Shown: positions 62,894 to 64,000 of the stretch, piece after piece
Position numbering within the stretch: the stretch's first letter is position 1
Layout: every line of letters starts with the position of its first letter
Source: Mesorhizobium sp. ORS 3324
Lineage (GTDB): Bacteria; Pseudomonadota; Alphaproteobacteria; Rhizobiales; Rhizobiaceae
Assembly: GCA_000824825.2 (NCBI GenBank)
Contig: LM655170.1
Span: 125,425-189,424, forward strand
Direction of reading: 5' to 3'
DNA: 64,000 bases
Program-made: the position numbers and the translations under genes
Notes under the pieces: model-generated
What the model saw: only the letters and a program-made list of their open reading frames with translations
What the model was told of the DNA's origin: nothing
The model's database searches: none

Positions 62894-64000
62894 TCAGTTC
62901 CCGGTTGCACCAGATGCCGGTTGTTTTCCGGCGCCGCCGGCATTGCCACCGGCCGTGGAGGAAGTCTGCTCGCGATCCTTGATCTCGCCGGTCGCCTCGT
63001 CGATGGTCACCTCGACCGGCGTCGCGTCGCCGCCGGCGCGCACCAGCTGCAGGCCCTCGACGATGACGCGGTCGCCGTCGCCGACGCCGGAATCCACCAG
63101 CCAGTTGTTGCCGACGCTGTTGCGCACGCCGAGCACACGCTGCTCGACCTTGCCCTGAGCATTGACGACCATGGCCGTCGCCTGGCCCTTGGGGTCACGG
63201 CTGACGCCGCGCTGCGGCACCAGGAAGCTGTTTTGGGCGACGCCTTCCTCGACGATGGCGCGGACATACATGCCCGGCAGCAGCAGACGGTCGGGATTGG
63301 GGAACTGGGCTCTGAGCGCGAAGGTTCCGGTCGACTGGTCGACATTGGCACCGGCGAACTCCAGCTTGCCGTTCTGCGCGTAGATGGTGCCGTTGTCGAG
63401 CTTCAGCTTGACGCTGACATTGGTCCCGCTGAATTTCAGCCGGCCTTCGTTGATCGCCTGGCGCAGATTGAGCAGGTTGGTGCTGGACTGCGTGACGTCG
63501 ACATTGATCGGATCGAGCGAGCGAATGGTGGTCAGCACCGTTTCCTGGTTGGCGGTGACCAGCGCACCCGGCGTCAGCGTGGATTTGTCGATCCGGCCGG
63601 CGATCGGCGCGGTGATCGAGGTGCGGTTCAGGCTGATGTGGGAGGTCTCGACGCCGGCCTTGGCGGACGCCACATCGGCTTGAGACTGCGCCAGCGTCGC
63701 GGCGGCATCGTCATAGTCCTGCTTCGACACCACATGCTGCTGCAGCAATCCGGAATAGCGGTCGAATTTTGCCTGCGCGGTGGAGAGGGCGGCTTCGGCC
63801 TTCTGCTGGGCGGCGACGGCGCTGTCATAGGCTGCCTGGTAGCTCGCCGGATCGATGAGGTAGAGCGGCTGCCCCGCCACCACCTCGGCGCCTTCCTGGA
63901 ACAGGCGCTGCCGGATGATGCCGTCGACCTGCGGGCGTACCTCGGCCACGAGCGAAGCAGCGGTGCGTCCCGGCAACTCAGTGGTAATCGCGACCGATTG
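62894..64000 (-). CDS. RND efflux periplasmic adaptor, 5' end outside window
   Basis: The last about 368 residues of an AcrA/MexA-type membrane-fusion protein. It has the barrel-sandwich lipoyl part ([22 protein letters not shown]), a helical hairpin ([38 protein letters not shown]), [18 protein letters not shown], and beta-barrel and proximal domains. The reading frame stays open to the window edge, so the signal peptide and start lie beyond it. A Pro/Gly/Ala-rich tail ends 4 bp before the pump gene. Confidence 0.93.
   Translation of the reverse strand, partial: QSVAITTELPGRTAASLVAEVRPQVDGIIRQRLFQEGAEVVAGQPLYLIDPASYQAAYDSAVAAQQKAEAALSTAQAKFDRYSGLLQQHVVSKQDYDDAAATLAQSQADVASAKAGVETSHISLNRTSITAPIAGRIDKSTLTPGALVTANQETVLTTIRSLDPINVDVTQSSTNLLNLRQAINEGRLKFSGTNVSVKLKLDNGTIYAQNGKLEFAGANVDQSTGTFALRAQFPNPDRLLLPGMYVRAIVEEGVAQNSFLVPQRGVSRDPKGQATAMVVNAQGKVEQRVLGVRNSVGNNWLVDSGVGDGDRVIVEGLQLVRAGGDATPVEVTIDEATGEIKDREQTSSTAGGNAGGAGKQPASGATGN

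Noticed and set aside
1-64000. CRISPR arrays, intact insertion sequences, tRNA or rRNA genes
   Set aside because: Looked for regular spaced repeats, transposase motifs and tRNA-like cloverleaf ends; none was seen by eye, although a dedicated scan could still find a tRNA.

Overview
The window is GC-rich, densely coding chromosomal DNA whose gene content and style point to an alphaproteobacterium of the Rhizobiales, most likely Mesorhizobium or a close relative. The pointers are a MucR/Ros-family regulator, a short second FtsZ, a rbtD-type ribitol operon with a CUT2 ABC importer, FixJ-type receiver pieces, and rhizobial-style intergenic palindromes. The taxon is inferred from these features; no rRNA or tRNA gene was seen.

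Left part (1-9.7 kb): a Gfo/Idh/MocA oxidoreductase, a CHASE-PAS-GGDEF-EAL cyclic-di-GMP protein, a methyltransferase, a TetR repressor divergent from a second methyltransferase with paired operator-like palindromes between them, small hypotheticals, an orphan nuoD and a secreted Pro/Gln-rich protein. From 9.8 to 17.1 kb, all on the minus strand, lies a ribitol-type pentitol module: substrate-binding protein, ATPase, permease, AraC regulator, ribitol dehydrogenase, FGGY kinase. An identical 12-mer lies upstream of both the binding-protein gene and the AraC gene. A GDSL hydrolase is divergent from it.

18.8-30.6 kb is a signalling-rich, patchy stretch: FtsZ2, a stand-alone receiver beside a FixJ C-terminal relic, a cyclase-FHA protein, a tandem-HD/LuxR regulator, an AmiC-like binding protein without signal peptide, an aldo/keto reductase, a hydrolase-cyclase fusion, and an unrecognised four-gene operon with a WD40-like protein. 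Two long gene-poor gaps lie here.

31.1-44.8 kb is the most distinctive region: a complete soluble di-iron monooxygenase operon of the propane/acetone (mim/prm) type. It holds large hydroxylase, reductase, small hydroxylase, coupling protein, amidohydrolase, DUF59 protein, dedicated GroEL-like chaperonin and Zn alcohol dehydrogenase. A textbook sigma-54 promoter and a 9-bp inverted repeat precede it, and an AcoR/MimR-type activator with an intact GAFTGA motif lies downstream. An aquaporin, a ribbon-helix-helix protein and a glyoxalase-fold protein sit between enzymes and activator. Together they suggest inducible oxidation of a small ketone, alkane or alcohol.

45.6-57.7 kb is an aromatic-catabolic operon of hydroxyquinol type: LysR, intradiol dioxygenase, MhqO-like VOC dioxygenase, a frameshifted MhqD-like esterase, maleylacetate reductase, a five-gene Liv-type ABC importer, an FAD phenol hydroxylase and a second intradiol dioxygenase. 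It would import an aromatic, hydroxylate it, cleave the ring and reduce maleylacetate to 3-oxoadipate. The window ends with a MucR-like regulator lacking most zinc ligands and an RND efflux operon whose adaptor gene runs off the right edge.
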